Shown in pieces: positions 27,572 to 36,397 of a DNA stretch of 64,000 nucleotides; within the stretch, counting starts at the first letter, position 1, and every line of letters begins with the position of its first letter. This DNA is from Chryseobacterium kimseyorum (lineage in GTDB: Bacteria > Bacteroidota > Bacteroidia > Flavobacteriales > Weeksellaceae): the NCBI RefSeq assembly GCF_025971945.1, contig NZ_JAPDHW010000014.1, positions 20,873 through 84,872 on the forward strand, in the 5' to 3' direction. Under the pieces are notes generated by a model. The model had not been told where the DNA came from. It searched no databases and saw only the letters and a list, made by a program, of their open reading frames with translations. Position numbers and translations under genes: made by a program.

Positions 27572-28843
27572 ATGACGGTAGAACAGTTTTATCCAATATA
27601 TCTAAATGCTGAAAAGGTAACTATAGACAGCAGAAAAATCAGTAAAAACGATATTTTTTTCGCGTTCTCCGGAGATAATTTCAATGCTGCTACCTTCGCT
27701 CATAAAGCAATTAACGACGGAGCATTAGCGGTCATCGTTGAAGATGAAAATTTTGAAAACATAGATGAGAATATTTTCTATGTTCCGTCGACTTTACAGT
27801 TTCTTCAGGATCTGTCAGTATATCACAGAGATCAGCTTGACATTCCAGTTATAGGTCTTACAGGAAGTAACGGTAAAACTACAACGAAGGAAATTATACA
27901 TGCAGTTCTGTCGCAGAAATTTAATGTGCAGTACACTTACGGAAATTTAAACAATCACATCGGTGTTCCACTGACAATCTTATCAGTTAGAGCAGAGCAT
28001 GAAATGGCTGTGATTGAAATGGGAGCCAATCATCAGAAGGAGATTGAACTGCTGTGCTCTTTGGCTAAACCTAATTTTGGTTACATTACAAATTTCGGGA
28101 AAGCTCACCTTGAAGGGTTTGGGGGTTTTGAAGGAGTGATCAAGGGAAAATCTGAGTTGTATGCTTACCTTAAAGGTGAAAATCAAACTGTTATAGTCAA
28201 CGAAAATGATCAGATTCAGGTTGAAAAAACTCAGGATTATCAGCCGAAAATAACTTTTGGTAAGCGGACTTCCGATTATTTTTTCGAAATTTTTTCAATT
28301 GAACATTTTGTCGGATTGGATTATCAGGATACAAAAGCACTGTCTCAGCTTACGGGAGATTATAATTTCACCAATCTCTGTGCAGCTGCTGCTTTGGGTC
28401 TTCACTTTGGAGTTTCAAAAGATCAGATTAAAGAAGCTATCGAAAGTTATACGCCCACCAATATGCGCTCTCAGATCGTGAAAAAAGATGAGAAAACTCT
28501 CGTTCTTGATACGTACAATGCCAACCCAAGTTCAATGAATGCATCACTGCAGAATTTCATTACTTTCGAAGGTACAAAGACCATCGTTATAGGAGATATG
28601 CTTGAGCTCGGTGAGGAAAGTATAGCAGAGCATGTGAACATTCTGAAAACCGCCCATGATTTAGGTTTTAACGAAATTATCACCGTGGGAAAACACTTTA
28701 AGGCAGTTAATGATTCATCAAGATCTTTTGAAAATACAGCCGAGTTAATCGAATACCTCCGTTCAAACAAAATTCAGTCAGAAAATGTTTTGTTAAAGGC
28801 TTCACGTGGAATTTCTTTAGAAAAAGCGATCGATTTTATTTAA
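27572..28843 (+). CDS. murF: UDP-N-acetylmuramoyl-tripeptide--D-alanyl-D-alanine ligase
   Basis: 423 residues. MurF adds D-Ala-D-Ala to the UDP-MurNAc tripeptide, the last cytosolic step of the peptidoglycan precursor. Visible: the N-terminal substrate domain (ITIDSRKISKNDIFFAFSGDNF), the ATP loop GLTGSNGKTTTKE, the EMGANHQKEIE segment, the central NNHIGVPLT and the C-terminal LDTYNANPSSMNA. Length is slightly shorter than E. coli MurF, as usual for Bacteroidota. Its stop overlaps the convergent Nudix gene by 8 bases. Confidence 0.95.
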   Translation: MTVEQFYPIYLNAEKVTIDSRKISKNDIFFAFSGDNFNAATFAHKAINDGALAVIVEDENFENIDENIFYVPSTLQFLQDLSVYHRDQLDIPVIGLTGSNGKTTTKEIIHAVLSQKFNVQYTYGNLNNHIGVPLTILSVRAEHEMAVIEMGANHQKEIELLCSLAKPNFGYITNFGKAHLEGFGGFEGVIKGKSELYAYLKGENQTVIVNENDQIQVEKTQDYQPKITFGKRTSDYFFEIFSIEHFVGLDYQDTKALSQLTGDYNFTNLCAAAALGLHFGVSKDQIKEAIESYTPTNMRSQIVKKDEKTLVLDTYNANPSSMNASLQNFITFEGTKTIVIGDMLELGEESIAEHVNILKTAHDLGFNEIITVGKHFKAVNDSSRSFENTAELIEYLRSNKIQSENVLLKASRGISLEKAIDFI

Positions 28844-29447
28844 TCTTGGTATCCCAGAATTCTTTAATAATCAATTGAATATTTTTAAAAGTATTTGGAA
28901 ATACTTCACTTTCTATCTGTGAGATATTTTTCCATGCAACTTCTGTAATACCTTCTTCCAGCTGTGGTTTTGAGGTGTCTTCCCCGTCGAAATTCATTTC
29001 AAACCAGTGCGTGTACTTCAGAACTTTATCCCCGTTCCTTTCTGTGTATATGTGATAGGTTGTATTGATGAAATCTAAGAGTTCTACATTTTGTAAATTG
29101 GTTTCTTCTTCAATTTCTCGTACAGCAGATTCTTCCCTTGATTCTCCTTTTTCCATTTTACCTTTGGGCAGATCCCATTTCCCCAGTCTTTTAATGAAAA
29201 GGACATCTCCATTTGGCCTGTTGACAATACCACCCGCTGCTTCAATGATTCTGAAAAGTTTTTTAAATTCTTCCCAAATTTCGTCGATCTGTTCTCCGTA
29301 AACATTCAGTTCCTTTACCGAAGTATTCTGAAGTAGATCAAGCGCTATCTCTAAAGTTGTGAAACTGTCATATTTCAGAGTTTTTTCTAAAGCTTCAGAC
29401 TGCTTAGAGAGTAATAATTTTTTTTCGTTCACAAAAACTTTATACAT
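28836..29447 (-). CDS. Nudix hydrolase with N-terminal extension
   Basis: 203 residues. Residues 1-65 form an extra helical region; the Nudix domain begins near 68. The Nudix box runs from Gly96 (GKMEKGE...REIEEETNL), with Glu102, Arg110, Glu111, Glu114 and Glu115 in place; the usual Gly near its end is Asn117, a change seen in some members. Substrate is unknown: such enzymes cleave nucleoside diphosphates linked to another group. Cytosolic. The ADIPQ-like WDLPKGKMEKGE wording is close to diadenosine-polyphosphate hydrolases. Confidence 0.88.
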   Translation of the reverse strand: MYKVFVNEKKLLLSKQSEALEKTLKYDSFTTLEIALDLLQNTSVKELNVYGEQIDEIWEEFKKLFRIIEAAGGIVNRPNGDVLFIKRLGKWDLPKGKMEKGESREESAVREIEEETNLQNVELLDFINTTYHIYTERNGDKVLKYTHWFEMNFDGEDTSKPQLEEGITEVAWKNISQIESEVFPNTFKNIQLIIKEFWDTKIK

Positions 29448-29477
29448 TTGTAGGAATTTAAATACAAAAATAAAAAA

Positions 29478-29867
29478 ATGAATTTAGAAGGACGAAAAAT
29501 TGTTGTCAATAAATCATCTAAAGAGTTATCTGAGTTGCTAAAAACATCAGATAATTATAAAGATTTTATGCCAGACGGTCTTCAGAAGTTTGAAAGCAGA
29601 GAGGATGGGTTCAAATTCGGACTTCAGGGTATGCCGGAAATCGCTTTAAAGATTGACGAGGTGACCGAAGAAAAGGCAGTTTTGAAATCTGCAAGTTCGA
29701 GTTTAGACTTTACATTGCTGGCAACTTTAAAAGCGATGAATGAAAATCAAACTGAAGTTCAGATGCTTTTTGAAGGAAAATTCAATCCTTTCATCAAAAT
29801 GATGGTTGAGAAGCCACTTCAGAATTTCATCAATACCTTAACAGATAAGATTGAGGCTTATAAATAA
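29478..29867 (+). CDS. SRPBCC-fold (START-like) protein
   Basis: 129 residues. The pattern of a first strand, two short helices (SSKELSELLKTSDNYKDFMP), a curved sheet and a long last helix (FNPFIKMMVEKPLQNFINTLTDKIEAY) fits the SRPBCC hydrophobic-pocket fold. It is conserved in Flavobacteriia but its ligand is unknown. No signal peptide. Divergent from the Nudix gene with 30 bases between the starts, so their promoters must overlap. Confidence 0.75.
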   Translation: MNLEGRKIVVNKSSKELSELLKTSDNYKDFMPDGLQKFESREDGFKFGLQGMPEIALKIDEVTEEKAVLKSASSSLDFTLLATLKAMNENQTEVQMLFEGKFNPFIKMMVEKPLQNFINTLTDKIEAYK

Positions 29868-29871
29868 GATC

Positions 29872-29898
29872 AAAACCTTCAGAAATGAAGGTTTTTTT
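29872..29898 (+). terminator. Terminator of the SRPBCC gene
   Basis: Ten-base stem AAAACCTTCA / TGAAGGTTTT closed by a GAAA (GNRA) tetraloop, then a T run that reaches the stop of anmK. Confidence 0.9.
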
Positions 29899-30943
29899 AT
29901 GCAATTACTCCAGAGCTGTGATCATTGCAGCTTCCAGTTGCCGATGAAAGTACATTGATTTCATTGTTAATTCGCAGAACTCCCATAAATGCAAAGATTA
30001 AAGCTTCTTTAAAGTCAATGATTTGTTTTTCGGGAATAATAATCTCTGAGTTTGTTTTTTCTTTAATTTTTTCGATAAGAAAAGAATTGTATGTTCCGCC
30101 ACCCGTAAACAGAACTTTATTCAATTGATATTGGTTGAAAACTTTTGAGATCTGTTCGGCAGCATGTTCTGTAAATGTCGCTAAAAAAGCCTTAGAATCT
30201 AAATTTTCAATCAGAGAAAATACATTCGTATTACACCATTCAACGCCTAAAGATTTAGGATGAGATTGACTGTAAAATTGCAGAGAATTGAGTTTGTTAA
30301 GTAATTCAGTGTCAATTGTTCCTTCTCTTGCCAGATCTCCCTTGTCGTCATAATTCTGATTAAAGTTCAGTGCCAATTTATTTAAAACAATATTGACCGG
30401 AGCAATATCAAAAGCAATTCTTCTGTCCTCCAATTTTAATGAGATATTAGAAAATCCTCCAAGGTTCAGACAGGCATCATATTCTGAAAACAAAAGTTCA
30501 TCCCCAATCGGAACTAGAGGCGCTCCATTTCCACCCATTAAGACATCCTGAGAACGGAAATCATACACGACAGGCAATCCTGTTTCAAATTTAATGGCTC
30601 TTCCATCACCAATTTGCAGCGTAAATTTTTTCTGAGGCTGATGAAATACAGTGTGGCCATGCGATGCGATGACATCAATATTCTGAAGATTGTATTTGCT
30701 GATGAAATTTTTCACAGCTTTTCCTAAAAAGAAACCATATTCAGAGTGAAGTTCAAGAAGTTCTTCGGCAGATAAATGAATAGAATTTCTGAGTTGGTTT
30801 TCCCAATGTTCAGAATAGGAAAGGGTTTCAGCCTTTATGATCTCAAATTTCCAGGTGGAATTCTGTTTTTCAAACTTTGCAAGGCAGATGTCCAAACCAT
30901 CTAAGCTTGTTCCCGACATCAATCCTATTGCCTGAAAAACCAT
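29897..30943 (-). CDS. anmK: Anhydro-N-acetylmuramic acid kinase
   Basis: 348 residues, ASKHA sugar-kinase fold. It opens and phosphorylates 1,6-anhydro-MurNAc released from peptidoglycan turnover, giving MurNAc-6-phosphate. Visible: GLMSGTSLDGLDICLA (phosphate loop 1), VIASHGHTVFHQP, YDFRSQDVLMGGNGAPLVPIGD (active-site Asp and substrate loop), LNLGGFSNIS (phosphate loop 2) and VLFTGGGTYN (adenosine loop). It lies 11 bases downstream of lptC, so both cell-envelope genes may share a transcript. Confidence 0.95.
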   Translation of the reverse strand: MVFQAIGLMSGTSLDGLDICLAKFEKQNSTWKFEIIKAETLSYSEHWENQLRNSIHLSAEELLELHSEYGFFLGKAVKNFISKYNLQNIDVIASHGHTVFHQPQKKFTLQIGDGRAIKFETGLPVVYDFRSQDVLMGGNGAPLVPIGDELLFSEYDACLNLGGFSNISLKLEDRRIAFDIAPVNIVLNKLALNFNQNYDDKGDLAREGTIDTELLNKLNSLQFYSQSHPKSLGVEWCNTNVFSLIENLDSKAFLATFTEHAAEQISKVFNQYQLNKVLFTGGGTYNSFLIEKIKEKTNSEIIIPEKQIIDFKEALIFAFMGVLRINNEINVLSSATGSCNDHSSGVIA

Positions 30944-30954
30944 GATATTAAAAT

Positions 30955-31551
30955 TTATTTTTTAGACTCGGCAATTTTGGTCTTGCTGATATCAAGATCA
31001 CCGGAATTGTTGTAGAAAGTATATTCTGAGAAGTCATCTTTGGCGGTCATACCATTGGCGTGAACGAGAGTGGAACCATCTTCCATCGTCGCATAAACGG
31101 TGTCCCTTGTAAAAATTCTTTTGTTTTTCTGATCCCAAAAAACGCTTTGTGTTGCAAATCGCTGTCCGTCGCTCGTTAAGATTTTCACATTACCTCTAGC
31201 TTCGTAAAACTGCTTATATTCGTAAATCTTAGCATATTTTGCAGTGATGTTGCCCGGTTTTTTAGGATTTTTCTTGTCGAAAAATTCTATCTTCATTCCT
31301 CTTCTGGCAATGGTGTAAGGACTGTCAATCAATTGATATTGCTCGATGATTGGAGCTGTCGCACGGAGTGATACGAAACCGGAATCTCTCTGTACTATTT
31401 TTGCATTATTGATTATCTGAGAAGGGAAATTTTTATTGTCATTCTTGTTTTGCTTGGTCAAATCTTCTTCGCAGGATGTGAATATAAAAAATATAGCACA
31501 ACTAAAAAGGTATGCTATATATTTATATGATCTGTTGATATTTAATATCAT
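30955..31551 (-). CDS. lptC: LPS export ABC transporter periplasmic protein LptC
   Basis: 198 residues from the ATG at 31551, one base after the stop of the upstream barrel gene; a longer frame from 31590 would overlap that gene. The N-terminus ends in FTSC (Cys27), so here LptC may be lipid-anchored rather than held by a plain helix. The rest is the LptC/OstA-type beta-jellyroll: MKIEFFDKKNPKKPGNITAKYAKIY, FYEARGNVKILTSDGQRFATQSVFWDQKNKRIFT. LptC passes LPS from LptBFG to LptA on its way to the outer membrane. Confidence 0.9.
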   Translation of the reverse strand: MILNINRSYKYIAYLFSCAIFFIFTSCEEDLTKQNKNDNKNFPSQIINNAKIVQRDSGFVSLRATAPIIEQYQLIDSPYTIARRGMKIEFFDKKNPKKPGNITAKYAKIYEYKQFYEARGNVKILTSDGQRFATQSVFWDQKNKRIFTRDTVYATMEDGSTLVHANGMTAKDDFSEYTFYNNSGDLDISKTKIAESKK

Positions 31552-31552
31552 T

Positions 31553-32845
31553 TTAGTTGTAAAGAGATTTTCTGAACCACTTGTCAGCAAAGTTGAAACC
31601 TACTCTCAGATTGATAAAGTTCTGATTGATCAGGTTGTCTTTTACCGTTCCTCTCTTTCCTAGTTCTACACCGATCTCAAGACCACTCATTCTTGTGATA
31701 CTGCTGGTTTTGAATGGAAGCATTACTCCTGCAGAGATACCAAACTTGTTGATGTTATTTCCTGCAATCTGTAGATTTCCTTTTTCATAGAAAGCACCAT
31801 AACGGTATACTACTCTAGAAAAATAATTTCTGAAGTTGTTAAAGTTAGGAAGGTACCAACCACCCGCAGAAACTCTGTAAGAATCCTGGAAATCAAAAGT
31901 ATTCCCGAAATAACTTATAGTTTCTCCTTTTTTATAATCCAGCTGTGCAGATAAGAACCATTGATTTTCGCTTCCGTATCCTGCTCCAAAAGATGCTTGT
32001 AATGGCAGAAGGTTTTTAGAACTTGTACTTCTAGATTCGATGGTAGTCTGTCCTGCTTTTACATCACCTTCAGTGTAGTAATAGGTGCTGTTCAGATATT
32101 CAGTAGACATATCACTGGTGTTACCAAAAGTAGCTGTCGCACCCAAAGTAAGCTTACGGTCAGTACTTGTATTCAGTTTTTGGTAACTTGTACCTAAAGT
32201 GAAATTTAAATTCTTGATTTTATTTTTCGTCTCGTAACCGTTAATCAGCTCAGCAGCTGAAGTGGTAAGTTCGTTGGTATCGTATAAATTTCCAAAATAA
32301 AGGTTGGCGCGTGCACCCACTGCAAATTCTGAATTTATTTTATAAGAAAGTGCAAGCTGTGCAGTGTTCAGGGTTCCGCTTCCTGTAAATCGGTTTCCGT
32401 AAATGGTTTCTTGATCAGTTAATTCATCTTTCCTTGTTTCTGAATTGATAATATCATAGCTCTTAGAACTGTAAGGCTGATACAAAAGTCCCATTTTTAT
32501 CTTCGAAGAGATAGGAAATGCGAGTGAGATATTAGATAAATACGTAGAATGTTTTGTAGACTTTGTATTATTGTAATCAGTTTTGAAGTAATTATTTTCG
32601 TTTGTAGCCTCAAGTTTTATACTTGTTAGTTCAAAGTTGCTGTTGTTAGCAGGGTTTCCGAAGTTGAAATTACTCGTGAAATCACTTATAAAGGCAGTCG
32701 AAATACCTCCCATTGAGGTAGTTTCAATCGTATTATCATATTTTACATCACCAATTCCATAAGTTGCATAAGGTGAATTGCTCAAACTCTGCGCGTTAAG
32801 GAAATACCCAACCGAAATGAATGATAGTACAAAAATTTTTTTCAT
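31553..32845 (-). CDS. FadL/PorV-like outer-membrane protein upstream of lptC
   Basis: 430 residues. Signal peptide (MKKIFVLSFISVGYFLNAQ) then SNSPYATYGIGDVKYDNTIETTSMGGISTA, the N-terminal style of the FadL/TodX-like barrels, and many amphipathic strands up to INLRVGFNFADKWFRKSLYN. The gene is one base from lptC, and this pairing is common in Flavobacteriia as far as I recall. A role in envelope biogenesis is inference from the neighbour only. Confidence 0.82.
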   Translation of the reverse strand: MKKIFVLSFISVGYFLNAQSLSNSPYATYGIGDVKYDNTIETTSMGGISTAFISDFTSNFNFGNPANNSNFELTSIKLEATNENNYFKTDYNNTKSTKHSTYLSNISLAFPISSKIKMGLLYQPYSSKSYDIINSETRKDELTDQETIYGNRFTGSGTLNTAQLALSYKINSEFAVGARANLYFGNLYDTNELTTSAAELINGYETKNKIKNLNFTLGTSYQKLNTSTDRKLTLGATATFGNTSDMSTEYLNSTYYYTEGDVKAGQTTIESRSTSSKNLLPLQASFGAGYGSENQWFLSAQLDYKKGETISYFGNTFDFQDSYRVSAGGWYLPNFNNFRNYFSRVVYRYGAFYEKGNLQIAGNNINKFGISAGVMLPFKTSSITRMSGLEIGVELGKRGTVKDNLINQNFINLRVGFNFADKWFRKSLYN

Positions 32846-32935
32846 TCTAGATTTTTAAAATAATGCGCAAATATCTTAAATATTAATGAATTGTAAAAAT
32901 TTACTGAGGTTAAAGTTTGTTAAGGGGATTTTAGT

Positions 32936-33015
32936 GTGAATTGTCATCGTGAATTCGCTTTACTATCAATTTTTTGCACACATTATAAATTCACAATTCA
33001 CTTGCGAAGCTAAAT
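32936..33015 (+). repeat. Promoter-proximal repeat element, copy 2 (holB)
   Basis: Contains GTGAATTGTCA, then ATTCGCTTTACTATCAATT, then ATTCACTTGCGAAGCTAAATT. The same three blocks in the same order occur in copy 1 (8438-8549). The block ATTCACTTGCGAAGC begins 57 bases before the holB -7 box, against 53 bases at purE. Confidence 0.8.
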
Positions 33016-33053
33016 TGATAACTGACCGAATTTCCTTTTCCGTAAAAATCTTT

Positions 33054-33061
33054 TATCTTTG
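33054..33061 (+). promoter_or_regulatory. -7 box of holB, only four bases from the start codon
   Basis: TATCTTTG matches TAnnTTTG exactly. The start codon begins at 33066, so transcription would begin at or very near the A of ATG, giving a leaderless or nearly leaderless mRNA. Confidence 0.6.
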
Positions 33062-33065
33062 AAAC

Positions 33066-34184
33066 ATGAATTGGGAAAACATCGCCGGACAGGAAAATCT
33101 TAAAAAACTTCTTCAGGACAGCATCGCCGAAAACAGAGTGAGCCACGCCCAGCTTTTTATCGGAAAAGAAGGTTACGGAACGATGCCAATGGTTCTCGCA
33201 TATGCAAAAGAAATACTGAGCCGCGAAAACGCGCACGCAGCTTCAAAAGTGGAACATCTCAATCACTTGGATCTGCATTTCTGTTTTCCTGTATTTACCG
33301 ACAACAAAAATTCATTAAGCAAAAATAAATTTGATCAGTTCAGAGAAATGATTCTCGAATCGCCTTACGCAAGTTATGATGACTGGACGGCTTTTTTAGA
33401 ATCAGAAAACAAACAGCTGTTTATTTCCGCAGATGAAATTGACGATCAAAACCAGAAGTTTGCTCTTAAAAGTTTTGAAGGCGGAACCAAAATTCTTATT
33501 GTTTGGCGTGCAGACAAGATGAATATCGCAGCTTCCAACAAATTCCTAAAGTTTCTGGAAGAACCCCCTGCAAAAACGATTATTCTTTTGACCGCAGAAA
33601 GCGCTGACGATATTTTACCAACCATACTTTCCCGTACACAGATTGTAGAAGTTCCCAGAATTGCAGACGACGATTTGATCAATTATATACAGAATAAATT
33701 ATCTGCTTCGCAGGATCAGTCTAAAACCGTAGCGCATGAAGCACAGGGGAATTTAAATGAGGCCATCAAACTTTTACATTCGGAAATTAAAAATCCTGAG
33801 TTTGAAAAGCTCTTTGTGCAATGGGTTCGTGATGCGTTTATGGTGAAAAAGAAACCTGAATTTTTAAAGAATATTATCCTTTGGGCTAGAGAAATTGCCA
33901 GCTGGAACAGAGAAAAACAGAAAAATTTTCTCAACTATGCTTCAGAAATTTTCAGATTGGCTTTATTGCAAAATTATCAGTCTGAAAACCTCGTTTACAA
34001 AAAGATCGATGCGAACGGATTTAACTGGGCTGGTTTTTCAAAATACATCACCGGTGCCAATATCGTTTCGATACTGGAAGAAATCAACGACGCGGATCAT
34101 CATTTAACCCGGAACGGAAATCCTAAAATTGTCTGGACAGATTTAGGAATTAAACTCTCAAGATATATCCATAAAAGCTCATAG
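33066..34184 (+). CDS. holB: DNA polymerase III subunit delta'
   Basis: 372 residues. Part of the clamp loader that opens and loads the sliding clamp. Family features: the start MNWENIAGQENLKKLLQDSI, NRVSHAQLFIGKEGYGTM where the degenerate P-loop sits, ILIVWRADKMNIAASNKFLKFLEEPPAKTIILLTAE, and the LSRTQIVEVP motif (SRC motif of clamp loaders, here SRT). The Cys-rich zinc module common between the P-loop and the HPD motif is missing: the segment reads NAHAASKVEHLNHLDLHF with no Cys pairs. The gene lies on its own between repeat copy 2 and a strong terminator. Confidence 0.93.
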   Translation: MNWENIAGQENLKKLLQDSIAENRVSHAQLFIGKEGYGTMPMVLAYAKEILSRENAHAASKVEHLNHLDLHFCFPVFTDNKNSLSKNKFDQFREMILESPYASYDDWTAFLESENKQLFISADEIDDQNQKFALKSFEGGTKILIVWRADKMNIAASNKFLKFLEEPPAKTIILLTAESADDILPTILSRTQIVEVPRIADDDLINYIQNKLSASQDQSKTVAHEAQGNLNEAIKLLHSEIKNPEFEKLFVQWVRDAFMVKKKPEFLKNIILWAREIASWNREKQKNFLNYASEIFRLALLQNYQSENLVYKKIDANGFNWAGFSKYITGANIVSILEEINDADHHLTRNGNPKIVWTDLGIKLSRYIHKSS

Positions 34185-34214
34185 AAATTCAGACTTCGGT
34201 CTGAATTTTTTTTG
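34185..34214 (+). terminator. Terminator of holB
   Basis: Ten-base stem AAATTCAGAC / GTCTGAATTT closed by a C(TTCG)G tetraloop, followed by a T run. Confidence 0.92.
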
Positions 34215-34245
34215 ATCTAATCTACAGTGGTGTCGCTAAAATATT

Positions 34246-34310
34246 ACTATTCTCGCAGATTTTGCAGATTGAGCAGATTTTACTTAAATCAACTCAATCT
34301 GTCTGAAGTT
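34246..34310. repeat. Degenerate GCAGATT-rich intergenic repeat
   Basis: CTCGCAGATTTTGCAGATT then GAGCAGATTTT gives three GCAGATT units in 25 bases, followed by the partly inverted AATCAACTCAATCTGTC. A related string (CTCGCTGATTAAACTGATTT) lies at 48840-48860. Similar strings occur in intergenic DNA of other Bacteroidota, from memory. Confidence 0.5.
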
Positions 34311-34392
34311 TATTTACTTCCACAAAATATCAGATTACTTCTTCGATTATCAGAATCTATTTATCTGATATTTAAAATCTAAATTAAAAATC

Positions 34393-34408
34393 AATCAAAC
34401 GTTTGATT
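34393..34408. promoter_or_regulatory. Candidate TetR operator overlapping the -33 box
   Basis: AATCAAACGTTTGATT is a perfect 16-base palindrome. It covers the TTG of the -33 element at 34403-34405, so a bound TetR dimer would block the promoter of its own operon. Confidence 0.72.
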
Positions 34409-34433
34409 TTTGTTAAAATTCGATGTACATTTG
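34403..34433 (+). promoter_or_regulatory. Promoter of the tetR efflux operon
   Basis: TTG at 34403-34405, a 20-base spacer, then TACATTTG at 34426-34433: an exact Bacteroidota sigma-factor promoter. The tetR start is 21 bases downstream. Confidence 0.78.
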
Positions 34434-34454
34434 CACCCGAAAAAACACCATATT

Positions 34455-35081
34455 ATGATTTCAAAAGAAGAAAATATATTGTTTGCTGCCGAGAAACTCT
34501 TTGCAGAAAAGGGTTTTCCCGGAACTTCGACGAGAGAAATCTCCAAAGCTGCGAACGTCAATATTTCGATGATCTCTTATTATTTCGGTTCAAAAGAAAA
34601 ATTGTACGAGAAATTGGTGGAATACAGAATGAAGGAGGGACAGTTTTTTTCAAAAGAACTTTTAGAGCGTACAGATATCAATGAATGGGAAAAAGTTGAA
34701 AGGATTGTTGATCAGTTTGCAGGAAGAGTGCGCAATCACAGAATGTTTTTCAGAATCATGCAGCGGGAGCAGCTGTACAGTGACAATCCGCAGATTGTTG
34801 AATTTCTGAAAGAGACCAAACTGAGTTTTATCACAATGTATTCAAAAATTCTGGAAAGCGGTTTGGAAAAAGGAATTTTTACTAAAAATCCACCGATCTA
34901 TCTGCTGCATTCTACGGTAAGCGGAACCTTATTTTACGCTTCCAATGCCAAACAGATGTACAAAGATTTTCTTAAAAATGAGGAAGACGAAATGGTTTTT
35001 GAAGAAACCTATTTCAACGAACTTACACAACATATAAAACATATTTTAAAAGACCTTTTAGGTTATGAAGAGAATAAATAA
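34455..35081 (+). CDS. TetR/AcrR-family transcriptional repressor
   Basis: 208 residues from the ATG at 34455. A longer frame from 34410 would start inside the promoter and is rejected. Residues 1-50 hold the TetR helix-turn-helix: NILFAAEKLFAEKGFPGTSTREISKAANVNISMISYYFGSKEKLYEKLV. The remaining helices form a ligand-binding domain, with a CecR/YbiH-like look in RNHRMFFRIMQREQL. It heads an efflux operon and likely represses it through the palindrome at 34393-34408; inducers are probably drugs or bile-like compounds exported by the pump. Confidence 0.92.
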   Translation: MISKEENILFAAEKLFAEKGFPGTSTREISKAANVNISMISYYFGSKEKLYEKLVEYRMKEGQFFSKELLERTDINEWEKVERIVDQFAGRVRNHRMFFRIMQREQLYSDNPQIVEFLKETKLSFITMYSKILESGLEKGIFTKNPPIYLLHSTVSGTLFYASNAKQMYKDFLKNEEDEMVFEETYFNELTQHIKHILKDLLGYEENK

Positions 35082-36378
35082 CTCAGTTCTTGTACTGTCC
35101 CTTTTCGCAGGAATGATGTACACACACGCTCAGGAGAAAAAACAGCTCAGCCTTGATGAAGCCGTACAGTTGGGAATCCAGAACAGTAAAAGTTTAAAAA
35201 TAGATGCCGCCAAAATAGAAGAAGCAACCGCCGATCTGCTGGCTGCTAAAAACCGACAGCTTCCGGATCTGTCAGTTTCAGCAAGCTATCTTTATCTTCC
35301 GGTAAGACCGACGATTGATTTGAAAATTCCCGGTGTTTCAACTGCAGGAAGTCCTGAAGTACATCAGGTAGCTTACGGTTCTGCCAATGTTACCGTTCCG
35401 ATTTACAGTGGCGGAAGAATTAAATATGGTATTCAGTCGGCAAAATATCTGGTGGAAGCATCAAAATTAAGCACTGAAAATGATAAAGTTGCGATTGCTT
35501 ACAACGTGGCTCAGGCTTACAATAATTTGTTCAAAGCCAATCAGTCTATTAAAGTTTTAGAAGAAAACCTTTCAGCATCTCAAAAAAGAGACGAAACTTT
35601 TCTGAAGCTTGAAAATAACGGAGTGATCGCAAGAAACGACCGTTTAAAAGCAAACCTTCAGACTTCAAATATTGAACTGCAACTTTTGGAAGCACAAAAC
35701 AATTACAATATCGCCAATATCAATATGGATCTGTTGTTAGGACTTCCTGAGAATACCGAAATTGAAGTTGATCAGCAGTATATTAATGAAGCAGATGATG
35801 TGAAGACGGTTGATTTTTATTTAAATGAAGCCAGAGAAAACCGTAAAGATCTGCAGGCTTTAGACCAACAGAGAAAAGCAGCAGAACTGGGAACGAAATC
35901 TGCAAAAGCAGAAAATCTTCCATCGATTGCCTTTACTGGTGGTTATGTGGCGGCGGATATTCCTAAATTTTTAACGATTTACAACGCAGTGAATGTTGGA
36001 GTAGGGGTTTCTTACAATTTATCAAATCTCTGGAAAGAAAATTCAGCATTGAAGCAGTCTAAAGCGAGAGAAATGCAGCTGTCGGCAACCAATGAAATGA
36101 TGAATGACAACATTAAACTGGAAGTCAACAGAGAATATCAGAATTCAGATTATTCTAAAAAGAGAATTGCGGTATTCGAAAAAGCTGCGGTTCAGGCAAA
36201 TGAAAATTACAGAATTACAAAAAATAAATACGATAACGGTTTGGCAACGATGACCGAACTTCTGGATGCTGATGCAGCGCAAATAGCAGCCAACGTCGGA
36301 GTGATCAATGCAAAAGCTGATGCAGCCTTGGCATACAGAAAACTATTACAGACTACAGGAACTTTAACAATCAAATAA
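35065..36378 (+). CDS. TolC-family outer-membrane efflux channel
   Basis: 437 residues. Signal peptide ending THAQ, then two OEP domains (from LSLDEAVQLGIQNSKSLKI and about LNEARENRKDLQALDQQRKAAELG), each with long coiled coils, the TolC pattern. The start lies inside the tetR gene (17-base overlap), so translation is coupled. It forms the outer-membrane exit duct of the pump whose other parts follow. Confidence 0.92.
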   Translation: MKRINNSVLVLSLFAGMMYTHAQEKKQLSLDEAVQLGIQNSKSLKIDAAKIEEATADLLAAKNRQLPDLSVSASYLYLPVRPTIDLKIPGVSTAGSPEVHQVAYGSANVTVPIYSGGRIKYGIQSAKYLVEASKLSTENDKVAIAYNVAQAYNNLFKANQSIKVLEENLSASQKRDETFLKLENNGVIARNDRLKANLQTSNIELQLLEAQNNYNIANINMDLLLGLPENTEIEVDQQYINEADDVKTVDFYLNEARENRKDLQALDQQRKAAELGTKSAKAENLPSIAFTGGYVAADIPKFLTIYNAVNVGVGVSYNLSNLWKENSALKQSKAREMQLSATNEMMNDNIKLEVNREYQNSDYSKKRIAVFEKAAVQANENYRITKNKYDNGLATMTELLDADAAQIAANVGVINAKADAALAYRKLLQTTGTLTIK

Positions 36379-36397
36379 AAACAGAACGATATCCAAA

